Positions 54,623-62,459 of a DNA stretch of 64,000 nt are shown here, piece after piece. The translations under genes were made by a program, and so were the position numbers. The notes beneath the pieces are model-generated. The model was not told the origin of the DNA and made no database searches. It saw nothing but the letters and a program-made list of their open reading frames with translations. The DNA is from Acidobacteriota bacterium (GTDB taxonomy: Bacteria > Acidobacteriota > Terriglobia > Bryobacterales > Bryobacteraceae). Position 1 is the first letter of the stretch. Every line of letters begins with the position of its first letter. The DNA lies in contig JAFDVS010000050.1 in assembly GCA_018268935.1 (NCBI GenBank), positions 18,239-82,238 on the forward strand, written 5' to 3'.

Positions 54623-55287
54623 AGATACCCCAATGTGAAGTTTTTCTCTTTGTCGATGGAATCGAAGAGAGGGAAGAGCAGGCCCGCGGGCGCAAGCAGC
54701 AGCGCGGCGGGAAGAATCCAGATGCCTTTGAAGAAGCCGATGCCGTTGAGCATGCGGCGGCCCATGAGGCGAAAGTAACCGCCACCGGATTCGAGGCGGA
54801 TGTCTTCGAAGCCCGCACGTTCCAGCAGATGGCGCACCCCATAGCGGGTGTAGCGGAAGTAGTCGTGCGGGGCCTGGTGCACTTCCCAATCCTGCGGCAC
54901 GACGAGGAAGAGGCGGCCTCCGCGCTTCAAGGTGCGGGCGAGTTCGCAGAGCACTCGATCGGGTTGGCGCACGTGTTCGAGCGTGACGATGTTGATGGAG
55001 GCATCGAATGTGCCTTCGGGGAAGGGAAGGCGGGTGAGGTCGCAGAGGACGTCGAGGCCTGCGTAGTTCCACTGCTGATCGCCGATGGCGAGATCGGCGC
55101 CGATGTAGCGGCAGTGACGGAAATGCTCGCGGTATTGGCCTTCACCGGCGCCTGCATCGAGGACGAGCGATCCGGGTGCGAGGGAGACGGCGAAGCGATC
55201 GACGTTGTCGCGAATGGCGGTTTCAAAGAACCAGAGATAGCGCTGAAGGAATTGCGGGAGGCGACTGCGCCATGCGGAGGGAGTCAT
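54601..55287 (-). CDS. Class I SAM-dependent methyltransferase
   Basis: A 228-residue methyltransferase. SAM-binding motif I is 'LVLDAGAGEGQYREH' (about 42), motif II/III 'DVLCDLTRLPFPEGTFDASI' and 'TLEHVRQPDRVLCELARTLK', with 'GGRLFLVVPQDWE'. A hydrophobic stretch near the C-terminus ('IWILPAALLLAPAGLLFPL') suggests membrane contact. It overlaps the upstream methyltransferase by 4 bases and the M28 gene by 22. Its placement beside a glycosyltransferase suggests glycan or lipid-glycan methylation, inferred. Confidence 0.88.
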   Translation of the reverse strand: MTPSAWRSRLPQFLQRYLWFFETAIRDNVDRFAVSLAPGSLVLDAGAGEGQYREHFRHCRYIGADLAIGDQQWNYAGLDVLCDLTRLPFPEGTFDASINIVTLEHVRQPDRVLCELARTLKRGGRLFLVVPQDWEVHQAPHDYFRYTRYGVRHLLERAGFEDIRLESGGGYFRLMGRRMLNGIGFFKGIWILPAALLLAPAGLLFPLFDSIDKEKNFTLGYLCWARKR

Positions 55288-56297
55288 GGCTTCCTGCGAG
55301 CCTCAACCATGACGGATGCGCCCTGGCGGCACGCCGCTTCGAGGATGGCGAAGGGCCAGGAGGCGAGGACGAGGGCAAAGTAAACGCAGTCTTTGAAGAG
55401 GCGCAGCGCGGGGCTTTCTTCGACTCCGCGAATGCGGCGGGCCATGGGATCGAGCCCTGGGGCGAGCGATGTGGCGAGACCCGCGGGATTGTCGCGCCAG
55501 GAGAAATGCTTGGTGCGAACGACTTCAAAGCCGCAGTTTTCGATCAATGTGTGCAGGTCCGCGGCACGGAAGTGGAGCAGGTGGCGAGGGATGTCGACGC
55601 CGTTCCAGTATTCGCCGAGGAGCAGGAACTGCCAGCTATCGGCGTTAGGGACCTGGACGACGAGGCGGCCGCCGGGTTTGAGGATGCGGCGTGCTTCATC
55701 GAGATAAGCGGCGGGGTCGTGGAGATGTTCGAGCACATGGAACATGGTGACGACGGAGCAGCTTTCCGGAGCGATGGGAGAACGGCCGAGACTGCCGCAG
55801 ACAGCGGGGACGTGATTGGTGCGCCAGGCAACGCGGGCGGCGGCGGGAGCGAAATCGAGGCCGGCCACCTTTGCGCCACGCTCGGCGAGCATGCGCAGGA
55901 AGAGGCCGCCGCCGCAGCCGACATCGAGGATGGGGCCGGCAGTGCCGCTAGTGGTGAAGGCGCGCCAGACGAAGCGGACGTGATCGGCGAGAACGAAGCG
56001 GCGGTAGGTTTCAGCGGCGCGTCCGGCGGCGTCGGTCGCGGGATCGAACCAGTAGTTTTCGGGGTAGTAGGATTGCAGTTCGTCCATGCCGGGCCAGGGG
56101 AAGAGGCGCATGAGGCCGCAGCGGGTGCATTGCACGACGAGGAAGGATTTGGTGGTGGTGCGATAGAGGCGGTCAGTGCCGCGGAGCAGCGTGCGCATCT
56201 CGACGCAACCGCAAGCGGGGCAGGCTTTGTCGCCGGATTCGAGCGCGTCTAGATCGATTGCTGGCTCAGCACCTTGAGCGAGATGCGGTGCCTCCAT
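55284..56297 (-). CDS. Class I SAM-dependent methyltransferase with zinc-ribbon N-terminus
   Basis: A 337-residue protein. The N-terminal zinc ribbon has 'CPACGC' (about 27) and 'CTRCGLM' (about 57), as in sugar- or glycan-linked methyltransferases. SAM motif I is 'ILDVGCGGGLFLRML' (about 121); 'MFHVLEHLHDPAAYLDEARR' and 'ILKPGGRLVVQVPN' follow. A C-terminal hydrophobic segment ('YFALVLASWPFAILEAA') may be a membrane helix. ATG 56297 overlaps the glycosyltransferase end by 49 bases; more upstream frames lack homology. The start is uncertain. Confidence 0.85.
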   Translation of the reverse strand: MEAPHLAQGAEPAIDLDALESGDKACPACGCVEMRTLLRGTDRLYRTTTKSFLVVQCTRCGLMRLFPWPGMDELQSYYPENYWFDPATDAAGRAAETYRRFVLADHVRFVWRAFTTSGTAGPILDVGCGGGLFLRMLAERGAKVAGLDFAPAAARVAWRTNHVPAVCGSLGRSPIAPESCSVVTMFHVLEHLHDPAAYLDEARRILKPGGRLVVQVPNADSWQFLLLGEYWNGVDIPRHLLHFRAADLHTLIENCGFEVVRTKHFSWRDNPAGLATSLAPGLDPMARRIRGVEESPALRLFKDCVYFALVLASWPFAILEAACRQGASVMVEARRKP

Positions 56298-57283
56298 AGC
56301 AGGTGGAATATCTGCATGGTGGAGAGCTTGCGGATGCGGCGGATCGCTTTCCTCTTGCGAAGGATTTTCGGAAGAAGGGAGAGCGCTTCGAGATCCGCCC
56401 GGATCATCGACTTCGCCACCAGGAATTTGTTCTTCCATCCCGGGAAGCGTGAGATTTCGCCACGGCCCATCAGTCCGGCCCAGAGGCCCGCCGCCAGTCT
56501 TGCCAGATAGAACACGCCGTTTAGCCACAGCAGGCTCCAGGGGAATAGCTTTGCGGCGAGTAAGACACGGTTCCTTTCAATCAGTTCGACACGGCGAAGA
56601 GAGCGGACGCCGAGAGTGGCGCCACGGTGATGGCGGACGACGGCGCTGGGTGCGTAGATGCAAGACCAGCCGGCAAGGCGGGCGCGCAATCCAAGTTCGG
56701 CGTCGTCAGCATAGGCAAAGAAATCCTCGTCGAATCCTCCAATCTCATCGAGCATTCGGTGGCGATATAACGCCGCGCAACCATCTGGCCAGAGAACATC
56801 CTCCATGGTATCGTACTGGCCATTGTCGATTTCGCCGGAGCCACGGCCGCGATTCTGGCCATCGAAGAAGATGAGGTGGCCGACTTTGTCGAGGCGGCGG
56901 GGATCCTCCCAGACGAGGACTTTGGAAGCGGCCATGCCGGTTTGCGGAGATTGGGAGATGGCGCGTACTAGAGCGTCCAGCCATCCTGGTTCTGCTTCGG
57001 CGTCGTTGTTGAGGAGTGCGATGAACTCGCCCGTGGCGATGGCGATGCCTTGGTTGTTTGCTTCACAGAACCCCTTGTTTGTGGTGTTGCGAACGATGCG
57101 GACGGTGGGAAATTCGCGGGCGACCATATCGGCAGAGCCATCGGTGGAGGCATTGTCTACGACTATGACTTCGGTATTTGGACGCAAGTCATGGAAGATG
57201 GAATTGAGGGCGCTGCGAAGCAACTCCAGGCGGTTGAGGTTTACGAGGATAACCGATACGGAACCGGGGGGATATTCTGGCAC
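56249..57283 (-). CDS. GT2-family glycosyltransferase (rhamnosyltransferase-like)
   Basis: A 344-residue inverting glycosyltransferase with GT-A fold. It opens with 'VSVILVNLNRLELLRSALNS' and carries 'VVDNASTDGSADMVAREF', 'KGFCEANNQGIAIATGEF', the DxD-like 'LLNNDAEAEPGW', and the acceptor loop 'GFDEDFFAYADDAELGLRAR'. These blocks match rhamnosyl-type GT2 enzymes. C-terminal helices ('LWLNGVFYLARLAAGLW') may sit at the membrane. GTG 57283 is the only start next to the family N-terminus. It heads the nine-gene minus-strand run and is divergent from the RodZ-like gene. Confidence 0.9.
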   Translation of the reverse strand: MPEYPPGSVSVILVNLNRLELLRSALNSIFHDLRPNTEVIVVDNASTDGSADMVAREFPTVRIVRNTTNKGFCEANNQGIAIATGEFIALLNNDAEAEPGWLDALVRAISQSPQTGMAASKVLVWEDPRRLDKVGHLIFFDGQNRGRGSGEIDNGQYDTMEDVLWPDGCAALYRHRMLDEIGGFDEDFFAYADDAELGLRARLAGWSCIYAPSAVVRHHRGATLGVRSLRRVELIERNRVLLAAKLFPWSLLWLNGVFYLARLAAGLWAGLMGRGEISRFPGWKNKFLVAKSMIRADLEALSLLPKILRKRKAIRRIRKLSTMQIFHLLWRHRISLKVLSQQSI

Positions 57284-57295
57284 GGAAACTGTTGT

Positions 57296-57324
57296 ATTAT
57301 AGCCTGGAAGGACTACAGCCAAAA
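57296..57324 (-). promoter_or_regulatory. Putative promoter of glycosyltransferase gene with near-leaderless start
   Basis: On the minus strand a perfect TATAAT (57301 down to 57296) lies 12 bases before the GTG at 57283. A weak -35 (TTTTGG, 57324-57319) is 17 bases upstream. Transcription from +7 would leave a leader of about 5-8 bases. The divergent RodZ-like ATG is at 57327, so its promoter overlaps this one. Confidence 0.45.
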
Positions 57325-57326
57325 CT

Positions 57327-58262
57327 ATGGCTACCGTCGGCGAGATTCTAAAGAAAGAGCGGCAACGCCAGGGGCTTGATCTGGCGATGATCGCTGAGCG
57401 AACTCGTATCAAGCTCCAGTACTTGCAGGCGTTGGAGCAAAATGATTTCGATAGCCTCCCGGGCCGGTTCTTTGCGCGCAGTTTTGCCACCCAGTATGCG
57501 ACCTATCTGGGGGTGAATAACGAGCAACTACAGGCGGAATTGCAGAAAGAAATCACGCCGCCTGAAGTGTTTTCGAGCGCGGGGACGGGACAGGAGCCGG
57601 TACAAATCGGGCGGGATTTCTATGTCGATCCGCTGCCGGAAGGCTCGGCGTCGGCGATTTCGGCGCGAAAGCTGACGGCGTCGGTAGTGATGCTGGCGGC
57701 GGTAATCGTTGCTTGTGGAACGATTTTCTGGTTGTGGCAACGCTCGCAGATCAGCTCTACTTTGGCGGAATCGGGGACGGATTCGACCGCGGTTGCTTCG
57801 AAGCAGCAGAGCGCTGCCGCGTTGCCGGAGACCGTGTCGCCGCCCGCGGCACAACCGGTGATTCCGCAGACGGCGCCGCCGGTGGCTCCGGCTCCCGCTG
57901 CCACGGAACAGGTTCCCGCACCGACTCCTGTGATGAATGATCCGTCGTTGTCCGGACGGATTAAGATTGCCGTGGTGGCGAAGGAAAATACCTGGCTGCG
58001 GATTACGGTGGATGGCAAGGTAAAGGTGGAGAAGGTGCTGACGGCTGGCGAGTCGAGTATTACAGCGGGCAATGAGACGGCGCGAATTTTGTTGGGGAAC
58101 GCCGGTGGTGTGGAAGTGCAGTTCAATGGATCGAGCATCGGGGCGGTGGGACCGCGCGGGCAGGTTCGGACGGTGGAGTTCACGCCGGAGAAGTTCACGA
58201 TTGTGGAGCCGGTGAAGAAGGCTCCGGTGGATGGGACAGCGTCGACGCCAGTGGCGGAGTAG
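57327..58262 (+). CDS. RodZ-like helix-turn-helix membrane protein (DUF4115)
   Basis: A 311-residue protein. The N-terminal HTH ('TVGEILKKERQRQGLDLAMI', 'ERTRIKLQYLQALEQNDFDS') is followed by 'LPGRFFARSFATQYATYLGV', the RodZ signature. One transmembrane helix at about 116-136 ('VVMLAAVIVACGTIFWLW'). A Pro/Ala-rich linker (165-205) leads to a C-terminal DUF4115 beta domain ('TWLRITVDGKVKVEKVLTAG', 'VEVQFNGSSIGAVGPRGQ'). RodZ organises MreB and cell shape in studied bacteria; here mreB is not in the window. Product may instead be a general transcription regulator. Confidence 0.85.
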   Translation: MATVGEILKKERQRQGLDLAMIAERTRIKLQYLQALEQNDFDSLPGRFFARSFATQYATYLGVNNEQLQAELQKEITPPEVFSSAGTGQEPVQIGRDFYVDPLPEGSASAISARKLTASVVMLAAVIVACGTIFWLWQRSQISSTLAESGTDSTAVASKQQSAAALPETVSPPAAQPVIPQTAPPVAPAPAATEQVPAPTPVMNDPSLSGRIKIAVVAKENTWLRITVDGKVKVEKVLTAGESSITAGNETARILLGNAGGVEVQFNGSSIGAVGPRGQVRTVEFTPEKFTIVEPVKKAPVDGTASTPVAE

Positions 58263-58271
58263 ATGCGTTAT

Positions 58272-59546
58272 TTAGCGCAGGATTACTGCGGCGCTGATTT
58301 CCAGTTTGTCGATTTCCACGGCGGTGCCGTCGGGTGCTGTGTAGGTGTTGAGTTTGCGCGGTGGGGCGTTGGGGGTGAGTAGCTCCACGGTGGTGTATTT
58401 GCCTTGGACGAAGGCGGTGATGTTTTCCACGGGGTAATCGGTGTAGTTGACGAGTTGCAGGACGGTGCGTGTGTTGTCCTTGAGGAGGTAGGTGAGGACT
58501 CCGGTGATGTTGAACATGCGAACGCCGAAGTTCTTGCGTTGGACGGCGAGATGGAGTTCGGGCCAGATCGCCTCGAGGTCCTTGTATTGCGCCTTGTCGA
58601 AGGTGATTCGGCCTTCTGTGGGCTCGGGCATTTTCCATTGACTGGGGCCGGTGACGAGTTTGCCGCCGTGTTTGGCGATGAGGGCTTGCTGTTCTGCGGT
58701 GTAGGCCTGGGGATTGATGGCGACGGTGACTTTTGCGCCTTGTAGGGTGACTTCCGTGAGGTCACGTGAGGGGACGGCGCGGACGGGCGTGTTCATCACG
58801 GAGAGCATGTCGAGCAGGTTGCCGGTGACGAGGGCTCCGGTGGTTTCATCCTGCACGATGGCGACTTCTGCGTAGGGCTTCATGGTGCGCCATTCTTTGT
58901 GCGATTCGTAGAAGCGGACCGTGTCGAAGATGGGTTTCCATTCGCTGACGGGGAGTTTGTCGTCGAAGGCGAGCACCCAGCGCGCGCCGGTGGAGGCGGC
59001 ATCGGCGACGGCTTGCTGGTAGCGCGTTGCGGTCCATGCGGTGCCCGGCGGTGGTGTGTTGGCGAGCCAGAACGGTGTTTTTGTTCGAGAGCGGACGAAG
59101 CGCATAAAGCCGGTGTTGGTGTGGATCCATGCGGTGCCGGTGGGCGCGGCGGAGGTTGTCCTCGGGCCGCCGTGTTCGATTTCGATGCCGGGCCAGACGG
59201 CTTGTGTTGTGCCGATGATGGGCTGTTGTGAATCGAAGCGAATGTCTTTGCGCGCGCCGAGCGAGATGGTGGGTTCGGGTGTCGCGGTGGTTGTGGTGCT
59301 TTCGAGCACGATGGCATCGATGTTGCGTTGTGCGGCGCGTTGGGCTTGCTGGGGATTGCGGGCGACGGCGAGGATGCGGAGGCCTTTTTCGTGCGCTGCT
59401 TCTATGAGGGTGTTCGTCCACTGCGGCTCTTCGATGAGGAGGCAAGTGATGGGAGAACCTTCGAGAACGGAGAGCGGTTGGGCGCCGGTCCACCGCATGG
59501 GGACGCAATCGGCGAGGGTTGCGGCCAGCGCCATTGCGGCGAGCAT
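58272..59546 (-). CDS. Secreted protein, tandem paralogue A; function unknown
   Basis: A 424-residue protein with a short signal-like N-terminus ('MLAAMALAATLADC'). The layout suggests a TIM-barrel-like N-terminal domain ('EEPQWTNTLIEAAHEKGLRI', 'GTAWIHTNTGFMRFVRSR', 'GARWVLAFDDKL') and a C-terminal beta domain ('VLQLVNYTDYPVENITAFVQ'). This layout recalls glycoside hydrolases, but no family is assigned and no acid pair is proven. It is related to the protein at 59546-60919 along its whole length and overlaps that stop by 1 base. Confidence 0.75.
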   Translation of the reverse strand: MLAAMALAATLADCVPMRWTGAQPLSVLEGSPITCLLIEEPQWTNTLIEAAHEKGLRILAVARNPQQAQRAAQRNIDAIVLESTTTTATPEPTISLGARKDIRFDSQQPIIGTTQAVWPGIEIEHGGPRTTSAAPTGTAWIHTNTGFMRFVRSRTKTPFWLANTPPPGTAWTATRYQQAVADAASTGARWVLAFDDKLPVSEWKPIFDTVRFYESHKEWRTMKPYAEVAIVQDETTGALVTGNLLDMLSVMNTPVRAVPSRDLTEVTLQGAKVTVAINPQAYTAEQQALIAKHGGKLVTGPSQWKMPEPTEGRITFDKAQYKDLEAIWPELHLAVQRKNFGVRMFNITGVLTYLLKDNTRTVLQLVNYTDYPVENITAFVQGKYTTVELLTPNAPPRKLNTYTAPDGTAVEIDKLEISAAVILR

Positions 59547-60919
59547 TATTTCTCCATCACGACGACCGCGTAGGCGGGGACGTTGGCGAGATCGAGTCCG
59601 GTGGCTTCGCCTTCATCGACATCGTAGGGGTCCATGGCGATGGACTTACCTTCAGGGAGATTGAGCGTGGCTTTCCTGTAGCGGCCGAGGACGTGGGCGG
59701 TGACGTTTTCGACGTTGTAACCGGAGTAGTTGACGAGGTGGAGGACGGCGCGATCGCCGCCGGGGACGCCCTGATAAAAGCTGAGCATGCTGGAGACGTT
59801 GAAGAGACGAACGCCCATGTTGCGGCCGCGGGCGATCATGGAGTTCATTTCTTTCCAGATCTCATCGAGTTTTTTCACATCGTCCTCGTCGACGGTGATG
59901 TGGTTTTTGCTGTCGGAAGGCATCTTCCATTCGGGTGGGCCGTTGAGGACGGTGCCGCCGGAGCGGGTGAATTCTTTGAGCACTTCGGCTTTATCAGGGG
60001 TGAGGCCGCGCGGATCGATGTTGATCGCCATGAGCGCTTTGGTGAGCGCTTCTTTGCTGAGCCGGGCGCCGGGGACGGGTCGGACGGGCGTGTGTTTGAC
60101 GGCGATCATGTCGAGGATGCTGCCGGAGAGGAGTGCTCCGCTGGATGCATCCTGCACGACAGCCATGAGGCCGTAGATGGGCAGATCGCGATACTTGCGC
60201 TGGTCTTCGTAGAAGCGGATGTGTTGGGCGATGCGCTTCCAATCGCGGACGGCGGTGTCCTGGCGGGCGAGGAGGCGCTTCCAGAAGTCGGAATCGAGGG
60301 CGAGCACCCAGCGCGCGCCGACCATGGATGCATCGCCGATGGCCATGAAGTAACGGTCAAGCGGCGTGATGACGTTTTCGGGGGGTGCGACGGCGATCCA
60401 GAATTCCCCTTTGCGCATGGCGCGGGCATAGCGGAGGAAGCCTGTGTTGGTGTCGATCCAGGGGCCGCCGCTGGGCATGGCGTGGGCTTTGTCTTTTTCG
60501 TCGACGGGGCGGACGCCGGGCCACACACCTTGATAGGTGCCGGTGATGGTGTCTTGCGTGTCGAAGCGCAGTGCGCGGCGCGGCGGGAGTTCGACGAATG
60601 CGAGGTCAGCGGACTCTTTGCGGGCGGCGTCGGTGTCGGCGCGGGGGAATTCCCCTTCGAGGACGATGCCATTGAGGTGCTGTTCCTTGGCGGTTCGGAT
60701 GGCTTGGGCGGTGTCTGCGCCGGGGCGGATGATTCCGAGTACGGTGATGTTTTGAGCCGCGGCTTTGGTGAGGAACGCGCTGGACCAGCTTTGTTTTTCG
60801 AGAAGGAGGCAGTTGATGGGTGTGCCGGTGAGCAGGTCGAGGGAAGCGGGGTCGTTGGTGGGCCAGCGGGCGGGCACCCAATCGGCGAGGGTGGCGACCA
60901 ACATTGCGGCAGCGAGCAT
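59546..60919 (-). CDS. Secreted protein, tandem paralogue B; function unknown
   Basis: A 457-residue protein with an N-terminal signal-like segment ('MLAAAMLVATLADW'). It shares with paralogue A the blocks 'GPWIDTNTGFLRYARAM', 'GARWVLALD', 'EWKMP', 'MGVRLFNVSSMLSFYQG' and 'LHLVNYSGYNVENVTAHVLG'. The final base of its stop is the first base of the paralogue A start. TIM-barrel plus beta-sandwich architecture is inferred from the motif layout, as in secreted carbohydrate-active enzymes. The substrate is unknown. A and B likely arose from a local gene duplication and diverged early. Confidence 0.75.
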   Translation of the reverse strand: MLAAAMLVATLADWVPARWPTNDPASLDLLTGTPINCLLLEKQSWSSAFLTKAAAQNITVLGIIRPGADTAQAIRTAKEQHLNGIVLEGEFPRADTDAARKESADLAFVELPPRRALRFDTQDTITGTYQGVWPGVRPVDEKDKAHAMPSGGPWIDTNTGFLRYARAMRKGEFWIAVAPPENVITPLDRYFMAIGDASMVGARWVLALDSDFWKRLLARQDTAVRDWKRIAQHIRFYEDQRKYRDLPIYGLMAVVQDASSGALLSGSILDMIAVKHTPVRPVPGARLSKEALTKALMAINIDPRGLTPDKAEVLKEFTRSGGTVLNGPPEWKMPSDSKNHITVDEDDVKKLDEIWKEMNSMIARGRNMGVRLFNVSSMLSFYQGVPGGDRAVLHLVNYSGYNVENVTAHVLGRYRKATLNLPEGKSIAMDPYDVDEGEATGLDLANVPAYAVVVMEK

Positions 60920-60969
60920 GATGTTATGGTCGCACGGGGCCGTGGGGCGATTTTACTGCGTTAGCATGG

Positions 60970-61392
60970 GTGCGTGAATCGCAAGAATCGGAAACACGGA
61001 GTAATGAATTGGATCAGACGGCACTGGTAGCAATAGATTTCAAAGGCGGTATGGAACTGCTCCAGGCACTGGATCGTTCCGATCTGTCGATTAACGTAGC
61101 GATGTGGCTGTTTTCTCCGGAACACGAAGATTGGAGATTCGTGCTTGCGTCGCGCCGGCTGGACGCGGCGGAGCCTTCGGAGGCATACGGGTTGGTGCAT
61201 GATGCACTGGCGGGAGCTGGGATCTCGCTGGAGCGGACTCCGGCGCTGTTGATTCTGAAGATGTCGGATCCCTTCATACGTGCGTTACGCCGGATGTTCG
61301 CCAAGGCAAAGAGTGTGGACGGAATGCGGTTGGGTGGGCAGAAAATCGGGGATCTGTTTGTGCCGGACGCCATGGTATTCCGGGTTCGTTAG
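60970..61392 (+). CDS. Conserved-looking small protein of unknown function
   Basis: A 140-residue cytoplasmic protein from a GTG start; a TTG 39 bases later would give a similar core. It reads 'DFKGGMELLQALDRSDLSIN', 'AMWLFSPEHEDWRFVLASRR' and 'LDAAEPSEAYGLVHDALAGA', with alternating helices and strands. No family recognised. It stands alone between the paralogue pair and adenosine deaminase; the 128 bases after it hold no gene. Confidence 0.6.
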   Translation: MRESQESETRSNELDQTALVAIDFKGGMELLQALDRSDLSINVAMWLFSPEHEDWRFVLASRRLDAAEPSEAYGLVHDALAGAGISLERTPALLILKMSDPFIRALRRMFAKAKSVDGMRLGGQKIGDLFVPDAMVFRVR

Positions 61393-61520
61393 AGCACCGG
61401 TGGTCAGTGGAGTTGACCAGGGATTGCCTGAAGTCAGAGGTGTCTGATCTAGGGTCGACGCTGGGTCGAAAAAACAATGCCGATTGGGACTGGAAAGCAC
61501 GGGCTGTCAACGCGGCCTTC

Positions 61521-62450
61521 TCATAGGGGCCGGAAGGCGTAGCGGAAGCTGTTGGCGGCGAGTTGGGCGAGTTCGGGTTCGGTGAATTGGAATTGGCTGG
61601 CGGCGAGTGCGTACTCCTCATGGAGCGTGGTGTGGAACATCGGCGGATCGTCGGTGTTGAGGATGAGGGGGACTCCGGCATCAAACAATTTGCGTAAAGG
61701 ATGTTCCGGGAGGGTGGGGACGGCTCCGGTGCAGACGTTGGAGGTGACGCAGACTTCGAGGGGGATGTCCTTGGCTTTGAGGTGTTCGATGAGGGCGGGA
61801 TCGTCGATGGCGCGGATGCCGTGGCCGATGCGTTCGGCGCCGATTTCGAGGGCTTGCCAGATGCTGCCGGCATTGGTGACTTCGCCGGCGTGACAGAGGA
61901 GGCGGAGGCCTTTGGCGCGGGCTTGTGCGAAGAGTTGGGCGTAATCGCGGGCCGGGCCGTTGGCTTCATCGCCACCGAGGCCGAAGGCGACGACACCATC
62001 GTCGACGCGGGCGGCGGCGAGTTCCATGGCTTGCCAGGCGCGATCGACGCCCCACTGGCGGACGGCGTCCCAGATCCAGTAGACGCGAATGGGGCTTTGG
62101 GCGGTGGCTTCACGGACGGCTTGATGGACGGCGGCGGGGTCCTGGTTTTTCCAGAGGATGACGCCGGCGGAGAGGGTGATCTCGGCGTATTGAACGTTCT
62201 GCTCTTCGAGGCGCTGGAGAAGGCGGCGTGTGGCGATGGCGTAGTGCTCGGGAGCGGTGAGGTGTTTGGCGACCCAGCCGAAGTTTTTGAGGAACTCGGC
62301 GAAGTTTTCGTAGTGGTAGCGGGCCTCGACTTCGGTGTGGGAGAGATGTGGGGCAATTTCGAGTAGGGTTGTGGGTTCGATGGAGCCTTCGAGGTGAACA
62401 TGCAACTCGGCTTTGGGCAACCGCTGAATGAACTCGCGCATTGTTGCCAT
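61521..62450 (-). CDS. add: Adenosine deaminase-family metal-dependent hydrolase
   Basis: A 309-residue TIM-barrel enzyme that deaminates adenosine or a related purine. Zinc site: 'ELHVHLEGS' (H17 and H19), 'LLCHAGEVTNAGSI' with the catalytic His-Ala-Gly-Glu, 'RIGHGIRA', and 'NTDDPPMF' with the metal Asp. 309 residues suits this short family; it could act on another purine or 6-aminodeoxyfutalosine, since the group includes several activities. ATG 62450 is 9 bases from the divergent glgB start. Long upstream sequence in frame is shadow of glgB. Confidence 0.92.
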   Translation of the reverse strand: MATMREFIQRLPKAELHVHLEGSIEPTTLLEIAPHLSHTEVEARYHYENFAEFLKNFGWVAKHLTAPEHYAIATRRLLQRLEEQNVQYAEITLSAGVILWKNQDPAAVHQAVREATAQSPIRVYWIWDAVRQWGVDRAWQAMELAAARVDDGVVAFGLGGDEANGPARDYAQLFAQARAKGLRLLCHAGEVTNAGSIWQALEIGAERIGHGIRAIDDPALIEHLKAKDIPLEVCVTSNVCTGAVPTLPEHPLRKLFDAGVPLILNTDDPPMFHTTLHEEYALAASQFQFTEPELAQLAANSFRYAFRPL

Positions 62451-62459
62451 AATAACTTG

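Noticed and set aside
59519..60964. 481-residue plus-strand frame over paralogue B
   Set aside because: Mirror of the coding strand, Gly/Asp/Val-rich with no domain, and it covers a protein with clear paralogue support.
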